DNA of 64,000 bases from Archilochus colubris (lineage: Eukaryota; Chordata; Aves; Apodiformes; Trochilidae), in NCBI GenBank assembly GCA_023079485.1, contig CM041085.1:33341121-33405120 (forward strand), written 5' to 3'. How positions within the stretch are numbered: position 1 is the stretch's first letter; each line of letters begins with the position of its first letter. Position numbers and translations under genes: made by a program. The notes under the pieces were generated by a model, which was not told the origin of the DNA, made no database searches, and worked only from the letters and a program-made list of their open reading frames with translations. This document shows, piece after piece, positions 40,601 to 51,520 of this stretch.

Positions 40601-43217
40601 AGACAAAACCTACATGCACTGTTGAAAGCCAGAGGACAGTTGGGCTAATGAGTAAAAGGAAATGACTATCACATGCTCAGATACTTCATTACACACTTTC
40701 TTAAAGTGCTTTAGGGAATATGCATTATGACCATATAGAAGCCTGGTTCTCTAATAATTTCTATAGAAACCTTTTAACATCCTCAGGGATTTCAAAACAT
40801 TCCTGTGTACCAGTGCAGACAGCTGCAGAACACAGCCACAGGTTGAGGCCTTCAGCATTTTTAAAGCCATGGATCAACCCCTATGGATACTAAAATCCCA
40901 TTTATTTTAATGATTAAGGCTTAAATGAGATGTCAACTTCTACAGGAGCCTGTAATGTTAGCTTTCCACTGGCTATCTTGTTTGTTTTGTTTTTTCTTTT
41001 TGATTAGCGCTGGACCTCTTAGAAACAGAATACCCAAGTACCAGCATAGCAATAAGAGTTTGGAGTGTAAATTCCAAAACTTGTATTTTCCTATGGAAGG
41101 ACTAGTCAGGAGTTTCACACAAAACTATGCATCACATTGTAAAACAGGAAAAATATTTCCCACTCACTTTGTTAGAGCATCATTTCCAATAGGTCTAGAA
41201 GTATTATGAATAGTATATAGACATTTCAGTGACAGGAGAATTTTTAGTCAATCTATCAGCAATATTAGCAGAAGCCTCCACAGAATTATCAGTAGCTTTT
41301 AATTCAATATGCACCAAGATACATTAATGAAAACAAGAAAGAGTGAAAATTCTGTATCATGAAATTAATGCGTGGTCATAGTGACAGGACTTCCATTAAT
41401 ACAGTTTCTGTCCAAACTTAAAAGTTACAGCTACCTCTTTGCCTAGCCTTTTGAAACAGAGTGCTTTACCAAAGCACACAGAAACCAAAGGCTGAGAAAT
41501 GAAAACACAAGTGTTGTGGCCTGCCAAACTCCCCTCTTTAATCTTTGGCACCTCAGACTTGTTCAAATACATCCATAGTGCTGTGGCAGCTTGCACAGAT
41601 GCTGCCAATTGATTTAAAGAAAGTTAAAACTTATCCATGAAAGGAAAACACCACAGAAGAAAGCTTGCCAGCATTTTACTTGTTATCCAACAGAGCTATT
41701 AGAAAATATTCTAGTTTGCCCTACAGGCCAGAAGCAGAAGTATCTATGACACATGTCAGCACACGGCAGTAAGAAGGAGGCTTTTTAGTTTGAGGAACCA
41801 TATAATCATATTTGAAGTGTTTTAAGATAATATTTGGAGCATAAAAACCAGAAACTGGCATTCAGCTGGTCAGTCACAGGGTAACTGCAGACACATGTTG
41901 CACTTCCTCTTTTCTGAACTTCCACTTTATCAATACAGCGGCCATGGAAACAGTAATGACCAGTCGTTATCCATCCTAGTATCTTCCAATAGTGTAAGTA
42001 TTTGAAATAAAGTCTACTTTTCCATGTCCAGGGAAGTACTCTGATTGTGACAGAGAGAGAAAACCAGAGCTGCAGGTTAATGCCCAGGCTGCACGCCAAC
42101 ACAGAAGAAACTCAATAGTAACTTGAGATGATTGAGGTGTTGAGGACACTGTCTTCTTACAGGAACACAGCAAAACAGGGTTTACTCTGTGGCATTTAGC
42201 ATTTCAATATAAGCAAAGTTAACCATGACAGATAAGACACAGATGTTAACAGATTTAAATAACACATAGGACAGGAATGCCATGCAGTTCGGGCAAGTGA
42301 ACAGGGCTTTTTTTCTTCAGGACGATGAAGTATATTATGAGACACAAACTCACGTAGAACTCACATAACACAAGTTTCATTTCTTCACTCCACTTTGCAA
42401 GGGCACAAGTTACTTTTAAATTAATTGACTCCAGATTTGCAGAGTTTGAGCATATGTCCTTTGAGGAAAATTTTTTCTGTTTGAGCTAAACCTGTAAAAC
42501 CTGTAAGTGTGCTTTGTAAACGTAACCTGCTTGGCAAATATATTTGTTTCATCTAGAGGCGTTATGGAGCCATAACCACGAATGAATTCAAGAAACAGTC
42601 ATAAACAAGGCCACAAACACCTGTCAGGTGGGTCAGGAGGACCAAGAACCCTATAGGAGCCCTGAAACCTGAAAGCAGAACAGAGCTGAGCAGCTTTTTG
42701 AGGACTGTTGGAAACCTTGGGCCAAACCAAGAGACCTGCAACACCAGCAAAAAGGAGGACAGGCAGCCTGTGAAAAGGATAAAAAACTTTGCGCCCTCCC
42801 TCTACTTAGGCCTCAGAGGCTGACAAGAAGGGTTGCACGTAAGTAGGGGAAGGAATAAACCAGGCAGACAGTAGAAATACAGCCTCCTCGGCAGAGGCCG
42901 GGCCTCAGGACCCCGCGACAGCCGGTCTCGCAGGCCTCTGCCCTCCGGGGGCCTGCCCTGCAGTGAGCCGCCCGCTCCCCCTCCTTACCTGCTATGTCCC
43001 AGAGCTGCAGCCGGACCAGGGTCCTGCTGTCCCAGTTGATGACTTTAAGCGCGAAATCCACCCCGATGGTTGCCCGGTAGTGCTGGGAGAAAAGCTGGTG
43101 CACGTAGCGCTTGATAATGCTGGTTTTACCCACGCCCAGCTCTCCGATCACCAGCACCTTAAAGAGATGCTCCCGGCACTCCGGAACGCCGGAGCCCGCT
43201 CCTTCCCCGCCGGCCAT
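22514..43217 (-). CDS. RAB32: RAB32, Rab-family small GTPase (join of 22514-22663, 25615-25892, 42989-43217)
   Basis: The three exons join to 657 nt, 218 codons plus stop, with GT/AG introns of 17096 and 2951 nt. RAB32 is a membrane-bound GTPase. It directs biogenesis of melanosomes and other lysosome-related organelles, acts at mitochondria/ER, and anchors protein kinase A. Visible motifs: P-loop GELGVGKT (25-32), switch I around YRATIGVDF (47-55), switch II WDIAGQERF (73-81, with the Ile of the Rab32/38 subfamily where most Rabs have Thr), NKCD (136-139), ETSAK (165-169), and a terminal Cys-Cys for geranylgeranylation. The N-terminus ([10 protein letters not shown]...) and tail (...KSQCC) favour RAB32 over RAB38. 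Human RAB32 is 225 residues from memory; the 7-residue difference lies in the variable N-terminus. Ala178 lines up with human Ala185, reported as needed for PKA RII binding. The reading frame is intact. Confidence 0.97.
22989..23057. repeat. T/G-rich low-complexity tract in RAB32 intron 2
   Basis: TTTG and TTTTG units. The open frame over it (22895-23095) is a composition artefact. Confidence 0.8.
24308..24858 (-). repeat. CR1 LINE, 5'-truncated, young-looking
   Basis: It ends (at 24308) with repeated ATTCTATG units. A minus-strand frame of 114 codons (24491-24835) encodes the RT C-terminus ([15 protein letters not shown], then [19 protein letters not shown]). It sits in RAB32 intron 2 and is very similar to the copy at 51521. 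Confidence 0.95.
25615..25892 (-). CDS. RAB32: RAB32 coding exon 2 (residues 77-169)
   Basis: This 278-nt exon starts after the acceptor ...TCTTTCAG and ends at ...GCCAAG|GTGAGC. It completes Gly77 and adds the catalytic Gln78 of switch II. It also carries the Rab-family segment FGNMTRVYY and the guanine-specificity motifs NKCD (136-139) and ETSAK (165-169). It ends in phase 0. The sequence follows human RAB32 closely ([17 protein letters not shown]). No stops or frameshifts are seen. Confidence 0.97.
31442..31526. repeat. T/G-rich low-complexity tract in RAB32 intron 1
   Basis: TTTG, GGTTT and TTTTGGGG-like units. The hydrophobic open frame at 31399-31632 comes from this composition. Confidence 0.8.
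32071..32145 (-). repeat. CR1 LINE 3'-terminal scrap
   Basis: CCACAGAATAACAGAAAGTC followed by TTGGTTGGAAGAGACCTTAA is the reversed CR1 terminus. Only about 75 bp are recognisable. Confidence 0.65.
35788..35945 (-). repeat. CR1 LINE 3' fragment, left part of a head-to-head pair
   Basis: The reversed CR1 terminus (GAATCGGCTGGGTTGGTAGG) continues to CTACTTCCCGGGGCAGCC. It is the same subfamily as the copies at 24308 and 51521. It stops abruptly at 35945, where a CR1 in the opposite orientation begins. Confidence 0.88.
35946..36385 (+). repeat. CR1 LINE 3' fragment, right part of a head-to-head pair
   Basis: Plus-oriented CR1 runs from the segment for MTR.LEH/YEE (reads GGAGGGCTACAAAGATGATC) to the terminus (TCTCTTCCAACTCAAACCATTCTATGG). 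It directly abuts the minus-oriented copy. Confidence 0.88.
42989..43217 (-). CDS. RAB32: RAB32 coding exon 1 (residues 1-76 plus first base of Gly77)
   Basis: The exon carries the N-terminus, P-loop, switch I and the start of switch II. The start is the ATG read from 43217: it has A at -3 and G at +4, and no other ATG occurs on this strand back to the TATA-like element. The exon ends in phase 1 at ...ATAGCAG|GTAAGG, with the donor GT at 42988-42987. Reading on into the intron gives an unrelated tail, so the splice is needed. Ser64 corresponds to human Ser71, the site of the reported Parkinson-linked variant; the reference residue is present here. Confidence 0.97.
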
Positions 43218-43462
43218 CCTCGGCCCTCCCGCGGAGCGCAGCGGGGCCCGGCGGAGGGAGGCCGGGCTGCCGGGGGCCCCGGCTCTCCCGCCTTTAAACT
43301 TTCTTCAGCCGGCAACTTTCTTCTAAACTTTCCCCTGCTGGCTCCCCACTGGGCCGGCGCACGCCGGGCGGGGAAGCGAGAGGGGGAAGACGGAACAGAA
43401 CGGGACGGAGGAGAAGCCCGCAACCACCTGACTGCAGTCACAGGACGCGGAAACTCCGCGGC

Positions 43463-43472
43463 CTTATAAAAG
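43463..43472 (-). promoter_or_regulatory. RAB32: TATA-like element upstream of RAB32
   Basis: The minus-strand sequence is CTTTTATAAG, about 246 nt before the ATG. A GC-rich block with Sp1-type motifs lies immediately upstream. A TATA element inside a CpG island is a minority architecture and would suggest a more focused start site. Confidence 0.45.
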
Positions 43473-44306
43473 CCCGAGGGGGCGGGAGGGGGGAGAGGAA
43501 GCGGGGAGGGGCAGGGGGAGGGACTCGTTCGGCCTCCCAGTCCCGGGATATCGGGGAGGTGAAGGGGCTTAGTGGTGGGTCTGGGAATTCACCCTCAAGC
43601 TGCCTTGGCCCCTCACCGGGCGGACTGGGGCTGGGGCGGTACTAGAGGTTGAGCGTCAAAAAGGGGCTCCCAGCGGGGAAGTGTTAAAGCCTTGCCGGTG
43701 GCATCCCCCCCACACCCCGCCTGCTGGTGACGGCAGCAAAGTTTTCCCTCGGTGAAGCCTCGGTAGAACCCCTTCTTCTGTCAAGCATTCGCGTTTTCTC
43801 CCTTCTGTTCTGCGAAGTAGTTAGGGTGAAGAGGTTGGTAGGGAAAAAGAGGTGTTTAACAGGACACCTGAAGCCCCCCCAATCCCACCCACAGTCACCT
43901 CCACCATTGCTGGGCTTGCTGGTTTGCCCACCTAGAGCCAGGTTGGGGCATTTGCACCCAGGCCGCCTCCTTGGACTTCCACACTGTTAAAAATGACGGA
44001 GACTTAATATTCTGTTAATGGTTTGATTTAATTAATAAAATTGCAATAAGCAAAACAGCGCTGGGTGCGTGTGAGTGGAGCGGAGACTCCATGACAGCTC
44101 GGTCATTGTTAACAACACCTTGGAACAAGGGCTGGAAATGCAGAGTGGGGAAGGGCGGTGCTGAGCTCACCCCGTGCAGACAGCTCGGGGCCAGGGCAAG
44201 AGCACTGAGGTAGCCCAGGCCATGGGTTAGAAGCCACCCTGAAATAAGTATCGTGTCCCTTGGCCCATCTGGTACCATGTGTGCAGTTTGTAAATGTTGG
44301 TGGGGG

Positions 44307-44524
44307 GAAAAAAACAAACCAACCTACCAACCAAACAAATAAAATAAAATTAAAAAACAAACAAAACAACAAAAAAACCACACACACACAAAAAAACCCC
44401 AACACACACACAAAATTCCACAAACAACCATAACAACAACAAAAAAATACGAATAACCCCCCCCCCCCCAAAAAAAAACCAATACAAAAAAGTCCAAACC
44501 AACCAACCAACCAACAAAAAACCC
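44307..44524. repeat. Long A/C tract, almost free of G
   Basis: About 218 bp of (AACC), (AAAC), (CA) and a run of about 14 C, with only two G and few T on the plus strand. It accounts for the 169- and 78-codon minus-strand frames over it, whose translations are Phe/Gly/Val/Trp low complexity. Confidence 0.9.
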
Positions 44525-46379
44525 CATCTTTGCTACTATGCTCTCCAAATGAAAGACCACAACTCCAGGTGCCTGTCCTTGTGATGAGGGAATGGAGTTG
44601 TGTGTCTAAGTGACACACTGTCTTAGTGCTGTAATGTTTAGCTATTGTGTAACCTCCTTACCAGAGTAATTCCGTGCCAGAAAGCAAAAAGGAGTGCTCT
44701 GACATGGAAATAGTATGTGACTGGGTGGTCAGTGTGAGCCCAAGTGAAGGTGGATCAGGAGTGAAGGGATGGCTTCAGTGGGAAATAAAGCAATGGTTAA
44801 AACATCCAGTATGTGATCCAGCAAGCAAACATCACTCAGTCCTGATTTTATAGTGTTTTATTGCATTTACTAATTTCTTTGTTATGCTTTAAATTAGTAG
44901 CTTCAGTAAAATAATCCAGACTTTCTCAGTTGGTTTTGCACATGCTTACTTCCATGTCACAGAAAGGCAATGGATGTAATGTGGAGTGGGAATGGGTGAA
45001 GAGAATTGCTGTATGGCAAAGTGAGGCAAAAAAGCTAGACTTCTTGGAGAAAAGCTGTGTTTATAGATTTTGGGTTACATTTATTAATTTAAGCATTGGA
45101 TAAATTGCTTTCCTTGCGCATATGAAGCAGAAATTTAAAGCATTTCCCACCATTTTCTACACCTGCCTACTCCCCTCTTTGTCACGTGTGCCATAGAAAT
45201 CCATTACTCCTGTAACTTACTTTATTCCTCCTCATTTTGTAGGAGAATATACGTCATATCAGACAAGTGAGAAACTATACCATTCTTAGTAAACTGAAGG
45301 ACTTGAGTATACTTGAAATCCATTATCAAGAGTACAAAAGAATCCTCTATGTTAATTTATTTCTCACATACTGATTTTGTGCAATTAGAACCAACACAAA
45401 AACCAAAGAAGTCTATAAAAGTCATGATCTGTTCACAGAAGAGCCACTAGGAGAAACAAGGACAAAATGTGACTGATAATTTTCTGTGATTAATAGTTTG
45501 ATCAGTTTTAATTAGATTACAGCATGCCAAACATACAGCAGTGGATCTTGCCTGAACTAATAATTTTCCTTAATTTCATTATTATTAATTTTGTTCAAGC
45601 TGGCTGATGTCTGCATGGAACAGCTTGGCAAAATTCAGTCATTTGCAGTTCTGTTATTACTGTTCTGTCTCTCTGTGGTGCAGTATAATCAACCATGTAT
45701 GAGGTTATAGAATAAAGTATAATCACCACCTGCCTAATGCTCCTTATACTGTGAGCTAAATTTTGGTGTCACTTGGTCTTTTGCATGTAATTCTACTTTT
45801 TAACTCACTCCTCTTTACCAGTTGAATGACAGCAAAAATCCTTTCTTGAACAAGGGTTGCTGGCACCGTGGTGCAGTAATTTGGATTACATTATTATATT
45901 TTACCTTCAGTTGCCTCTACCGGGGGACTGAGAAAGGGTTTTTATTGTGCCATTTTAACTAGCTTATCTGGTTGATTGCCTTTAAATAAGATACTTGCTT
46001 CGTATTTCAAATAGCAATTGTAAAGCTATTTGTTCTTTCCTTTCCCTGCACTGGAGATACTGTGAATGAGGAAAAGAAAAGATAAATCTTACAAAACAGG
46101 CTTTTGGCATCCTCTCAACTTGAAGGCTGGAGGCTGCTCTGAATGAAAACTGACTATTTTTTTTTTCACAGTTGCAGTTTGCTGATATTAGCCTGCCCAT
46201 CCACTAGGGTCCTTTGCTAAATGATCAGTTTATCCATATTTTGGAACATTGGCTTTCAAAAGCAGCTGGGTTTGAGGAACTGGCTGTTCACTGGAGATGC
46301 TTCAGAAATTATAATAGCCTAATGATCATTACACAATGAATACTTGTAAAATAGCTTTGCTTGTAAGATGACATTGTAG

Positions 46380-46680
46380 CTTCCTTTTTTTCCTGATCCT
46401 TAGTGTCTTTTTGTATCTCTCTTCCTTCAAGAATGTTTCTTCTAATCTTTCCCATGTTAGCCTGTCCTCCATTTCCTCTACAAATGTATCTCCCTTCTAT
46501 TTTCATCATACCAACTGCAGTTCTTAATAACTTCCATTCTTTTTTTTTTTGCTGTTTTTACTTCCTTTTCCCTTGAAAGTTTTTCATCATCTGGCCTCTC
46601 TTTAGGCGTTTCATATTTTTTTTTTTTTCTTTTTCATTATTTCTCCCTTTCATACCCACCTTCCCATTCTTCTGAGAGTA
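46380..46680. repeat. Pyrimidine-rich stretch
   Basis: About 300 bp with strong C/T bias on the plus strand, including T runs at about 46541-46550 and 46617-46628. No gene is seen. Confidence 0.6.
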
Positions 46681-47281
46681 TTCTTCTCTGCAGCAAATGT
46701 GGCATTCTTCATGTTTCTTCTTGTCAGGCTTTGGTGAGGAAGGGACAGTAACAGGTTCAGCCAGTTAGTCAAGTCAGGAAAGCTGCAGGATACACATTAT
46801 TGCCTGAAGCAGAGGGATTTATTATTTTTTTTTGTTTACTCTCCTCTGTAGTTGCAGTTAGCAGTTAATTTCATAGCTGAAGGGGTGTTGTGAGTAGCTA
46901 GAAATCTGGAAGAAGTACAGCACGTGGAAAATTTCTCCGTATCCAGTTGTGGAAGCACAACTGCTTGGACACTATCACTGAACAGATTTTTATGCTGTGT
47001 TGTCTGTCTCAATGAGCTTCCCTGCTCAGATGGAGGATGCACAGAACAATTCCTCTGCTCTTCATAGCATTTCCCAGTAGTCAAGGAGAAAAAAAAAAAA
47101 AGAGTGTTGTAAACCAGTATCATTATTACAGACTGTACTGCCTGGAGCAGTGTAGGTGACTGAATGCTTTCTTTGAACAGTGGTTTTCTAGGGAAATGTG
47201 CCAAAATACTACTTTTACTGAAAGCAACATAGAAACAGTGAAAATCAAGGTAAGCAAGCAAGGCTGGGAAACTGTTGGAAA

Positions 47282-47768
47282 ATGGAATGAGAAAAGTCCT
47301 GAGGAGAAAGACTTGGGGGTGTTATTTGATAAGTGCAACATGAGCCATCAATGAGCAAGTGCAGCCAAGAAAGCCAACCATATCCTGGGCTGTATCAAAA
47401 GAAGCATGTCCAGTGGGTCGAGGCAGGTGATTCTCCCCCTCTTCTCTGCTCTTGTGAGACCTCACCTGCAGTATTGGGTCCAGTTCTGGAGTCTCCAATG
47501 CAAGGACATGGAGCTGTTGGATCAAGTCTGGAAGAGGGCCACGGAGATGACCAGAGGGGTGGAGCACCTCTCCTATGAAGACAGACTGAGAGAGTTGGGG
47601 TTGTTCAGCCTGGAGAAGAGAAGACTCTTAGGAGACCTTCCAATAACTGAAGGAGGCCCACATGAAATCTGGGGAGGGACTTTTTATAAAGGAATGTAGT
47701 GATAGGAGAAGGGGGAATGTTTTTAACATGGAAGGAGGTAGATTTAGATGAGACATTAGGAAGTTCTG
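47282..47768 (+). repeat. CR1 LINE, truncated at both ends
   Basis: The plus frame at 47406-47699 encodes the RT C-terminus ([20 protein letters not shown], then [17 protein letters not shown]). The match ends near 47768 at GACATTAGGAAGTTCTGTAG, so the usual CR1 3' terminus is missing. That is unusual, because CR1 copies normally keep the 3' end. Confidence 0.9.
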
Positions 47769-48140
47769 TAGGTATATGGATAATGATTTTATAGCTGTTA
47801 CAGCACTCTTAATCATTAAAAATAAAAATAAATTGAAAAATAAGTGTCCTATCAGGTTCCATAGTGGCCTATTCTCCATCTAAGTATTCTTTCTTCTTTA
47901 AAGACCACCAGGCTTGATTTATCTACATAAGCAGAATATATAAAGTTTTGCTATTAGCATTTTTTTTCCCAGTCAGCATTCCTTGAGGGAAAGTGTGGAA
48001 ACAACGTACTTGGGATACTACTGTATTGTGTGACTACCATGATGGTGTGAAGCTGGATTTAATTCCCCAATTGCTTTATCTGTATTTGCAGACAAAACAG
48101 TCTTCAGGTTCATCATTCACTGAGAACAACACTTATTTTC

Positions 48141-48190
48141 TTGTTGGTGGGTTTGGTTTTTGTTTTTTTTTTTTGGGGGGGTAGGGGTTT
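48141..48190. repeat. T/G-rich tract
   Basis: GGTTTGG, poly(T) and GGGGGGG runs. No gene is seen. Confidence 0.75.
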
Positions 48191-51100
48191 GTGCGTATGT
48201 TTGTGCAGGATTAGAGTGTCTTTGAAGCCATTATTCTTTGTTTAGTGTCTGCTTCAGTTCTTGACCTGCCCCTTGCTGCATGTGCCTTGTCTGGCAGATC
48301 CTTCCCGAGGAGCAGCATCACTCGGGCTGTAGAGAGCTGGCAGCCAGGGAACTGGGGCTGAGAGCTTTTGCCAGCTGGCTGACCAGCTGAGGGACAATGA
48401 CAATAGCTTATCTCTCCTTGCTCTGGTCAGCTCCTAAGACGTTCTTATTCTCTAAAGTGGCATGAGTCTTGGGTCAGTGCTGGTTTTCATCATTGTGCTG
48501 CTGATCCATGTACAGTTTGCTCCTTCTCACTATAGATATTTATCATTTTTCCATAGTATATCTTTTATTTGTGGGGATCATCTGAAATGCTGTTGCCTAT
48601 TTCCTGCATTGTTAGCAACAGACAGCCAAGCATAAGGTACTGTAAGCTTGGTCTGCTTAAGGTGCAGCATTATACCCTCAGTCTCAGTGTATTCTATGGA
48701 GACCTCATTGTCTACACATCTCTAAGCTGTCTGAACATAAAAGAAAATAAAGAGCTCACTCTAGGCAGAAGTTCTGGCATCTGAGTATCTGTGTTTAATA
48801 CTTATGATAGACTCCTCTAAAAGTCAGCTGCAGGGTGGTTTTTTTTCAAAAAATAATTGCACACATATCCATACCTAATATTTCAAAACCCCAGGTTCAT
48901 TGTTTTTTGCTTGTTTGCTTTTTAAACTCATTAAGCTCTATAGCTAGTGAGAGGTGAACTAATTAAAAAAATTAATGAGCCCTAACCCATATCAGATCAA
49001 GATCTTCAGAAATCTTTTGCAAGCTGAATAACAATCAAGCTGAACATTAGCATGTACATGTTGTTAATTCTATGAGCAGCAATGAGCAAGAAAAAGGGCA
49101 TCTGGCTTATTGCCTACTATCAAGTTATATTAGAGATTATTAATCGCTGATTATTATTTGCTAGTTTTCAAACTACAGCTGAGAGAGTGCATAAAGCTGC
49201 CACCGAGTCACATATTTAGGTCATAGGATTGTCTTCCAACTGGACAACTTGGAATGCAATTGTGATCTTTATCTTGCTTTCAATCTCATCACAGCAACAC
49301 GAGTTACATAGCAAAGATCTTCATTTCCAGATACGTTTTGTGAACACACTCTGTTTATGTCAGATAATATTCTCAGGTTCATGCTTAATTCGCATGCAAT
49401 TTTACACATAATCCACAAGCAAATAATTCAGCACAGACATCTGACAGCCCATTCGTGATGGTTCCCTAGTAGCCAAGGAACAAGCTTTGATTTACTGTAG
49501 GATTCCAAAAGACAAATGTCTCTAAGCTTTCCAGAACTGACTAATCCCTCTTGATGAGGAGACAGCCATTGCCTTCTAGTCTAGGACTCTGGAAGATGGC
49601 AAATATTTTCCTAGGGTTCTTTGGATGAGGGGAGAAGCTTTCATCCTGATGTACTTCATCTTAGTGTAATTGATTTGTCTAGGGCAGCTTAAGGATGACA
49701 GTGAAATTTGAAATAGTGGCAAGCATGGCTCAAATTGGACCAAACAATGCTTCTATGAAATCTGGAAGAAATTCAATGACTGCCAATTTTCAAGAATTTC
49801 AAGAGAAGACAGGCAGGCGAAAGGGAGAAATAGAGAAGACAAAGTGGACATTTTGTGGTTAATCTCAGAACCGTCAGTTTTAGAAAATCATAATGTAATG
49901 AAGAGAGCCCCAAAACACACAAATCACAGACACAGGCAATTTTAGTAGGTTCACAATGAAAATAGGAAGGCAACAAGAATTTTTTGCCACTCATTAAACT
50001 TCATCATAGATTCTTCAAAAAGAAAAAAAACCCAAAACATTACCACAATGTTTGTCCTCAGTCCTAAATCGCCTCTCATTTCTGGGAAGGCATCATGGTC
50101 TGAAATGTCAAACCAACATCCCAGAATTTTGGTTTCTTTTTTATTTCCAGACACTGCTAATATGCCACATAATGCTAGAAAATTAATTTACTCTTCATAG
50201 TTTCAATTCCCCATATACAAAATACAAATATTTATACTATTTTTGGGAAACTTGAGATGAAAATCTATTAATTAAAAATAATTCTATAATTATTAGTCTG
50301 ATACGTGTCTGATGACCTGGAATCCTCGGGATCGTATCTAATGATGATAAATGAAAAGAAAATGCTATAGCCTAAAATGAAGTATTTCTACTGATTTTCT
50401 GTCAGTACCAATTTCTCTTTTGTCCATTCCTCTTTTTATTTTTTGTTTCTCCAAAGAAATTTAATTTCTGTAAATGCCTTTTTAAGATACTCTGTTAAGT
50501 TTACCAGTCAAGCACTACTAGTCTAAAGGTGTCTAATAACTTTTGCCATAGACATAGTTCTTAAATATTAACCCCCTCTCAAGAATCCACACAGTCAGTT
50601 CAGTGGGATAACATATTGTGGACCACAAAGCACAAACCTCATCCTTTCCATGCTGCTGCAGCTCTGTGTCTGTGACTTGTCTGTGTGATGGAGATACTGA
50701 GCTCTTCAAGCATAGCTTCCAGATGGTGGACATTTTTTTTCCTAAGAAGCTGTTTGGTCATAAAAGTCAAGTATCAGCTCTTCTGAGCTACTTTTGCAGT
50801 TTCTTGCTATAATACATGCAAGACACCATGGCAGAAAGAAACACATTTAAGGAACTGAGAGTAACAGGTTTCATAGTTAGAAGTTCCATTTAGAACTGAA
50901 GGTGTTTATTTAAAATATCCCAAAGCTAGGGTCAGCATTACTTTCATTTGCTGGACCTAGCAAACACTTTTTTACACATGCTTTTGTGTGTGATGCAGAT
51001 CAGAGAGCTTTTTTTTCCACAACTGATTCTCAGATGTGTACGAATTTTAGCAGTCATAAACAGTCTTTTCAAATAGGAGCTATCCACATGACATGCCATA

Positions 51101-51520
51101 GACATCAACCAAGCTTTTTTTTCCTTTTTTTTTTTCCTTTTCCTCCTAAATGAAAACTTTTCTTCTGGTAGCCTCTTATGAACTACTTCAAAGAACTCTT
51201 CTCAAGTCCTTTTTTTTTTTTCCAAGATGACCTACTATTATGCTTCTTCACTCCAGAAAATTACTCTGAAAATTACTCCAGAAAATTACTTTGAAATTCA
51301 AGAAGTTTCACTTCATAGCAATTTTGATTTTTGAGAAAAAGAATGTATTAATACTCCTGTATTTAGTTTCAAATATTCTTTAGTTTATCACTCTCAGCTA
51401 CAGCAAAGTTCTCTTTATAAAGGGGGGATGGCTGAAGCAAATTTAGTATTTTTTGAAAAAAGCAAATTGATAAAAAAATCAGTCACAAGGCAAGACAACA
51501 TTTTGGGTATGCTTAGTGTT

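Larger units (their letters stand above)
25893..42988 (-). other. RAB32: RAB32 intron 1
   Basis: This 17.1-kb phase-1 intron has donor GTAAGG and acceptor TTTCAG. It contains CR1 pieces at 32071-32145 and 35788-36385, a T/G-rich tract at 31442-31526 and a poly(A) run at 40094-40109. Open frames inside it (for example 39194-39526 and 41806-42102) resemble no protein family I recognise and are treated as chance. Confidence 0.9.
42880..43800 (-). promoter_or_regulatory. RAB32: CpG-island promoter of RAB32
   Basis: The base composition changes sharply to GC-rich and CpG-dense around RAB32 exon 1 and upstream of it, in otherwise AT-rich DNA. On the minus strand there is a TATA-like element (CTTTTATAAG, 43463-43472) just downstream of a GC box (core GGGGCGGG on the plus strand, near 43480). 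If the TATA-like element is used, transcription would start near 43438 with a 5' UTR of about 220 nt. The leader has no upstream ATG. TSS placement is inference. Confidence 0.7.

Noticed and set aside
42551..42573. Hairpin GTTATGG-AG-CCATAAC near the RAB32 donor
   Set aside because: A 7-bp stem is too short to separate from chance, and no function is suggested by its position.
43148..43441. 97-codon minus-strand frame over the RAB32 5' UTR
   Set aside because: It begins at GTG rather than ATG and runs out of frame through the RAB32 start. Its translation is Arg/Pro/Ala-rich with no family resemblance.
42963..43469. 168-codon plus-strand frame
   Set aside because: It is antisense to RAB32 exon 1 and its promoter. 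The length is due to GC content and the conserved codons of the real gene on the other strand.
44109..44618. 169-codon minus-strand frame
   Set aside because: Most of it translates the A/C low-complexity tract into Phe/Gly/Val/Cys runs that look like a membrane protein but carry no information.
46836..47261. 141-codon minus-strand frame
   Set aside because: No family resemblance. It includes a poly-Phe stretch from a homopolymer and overlaps the flank of a CR1 copy.
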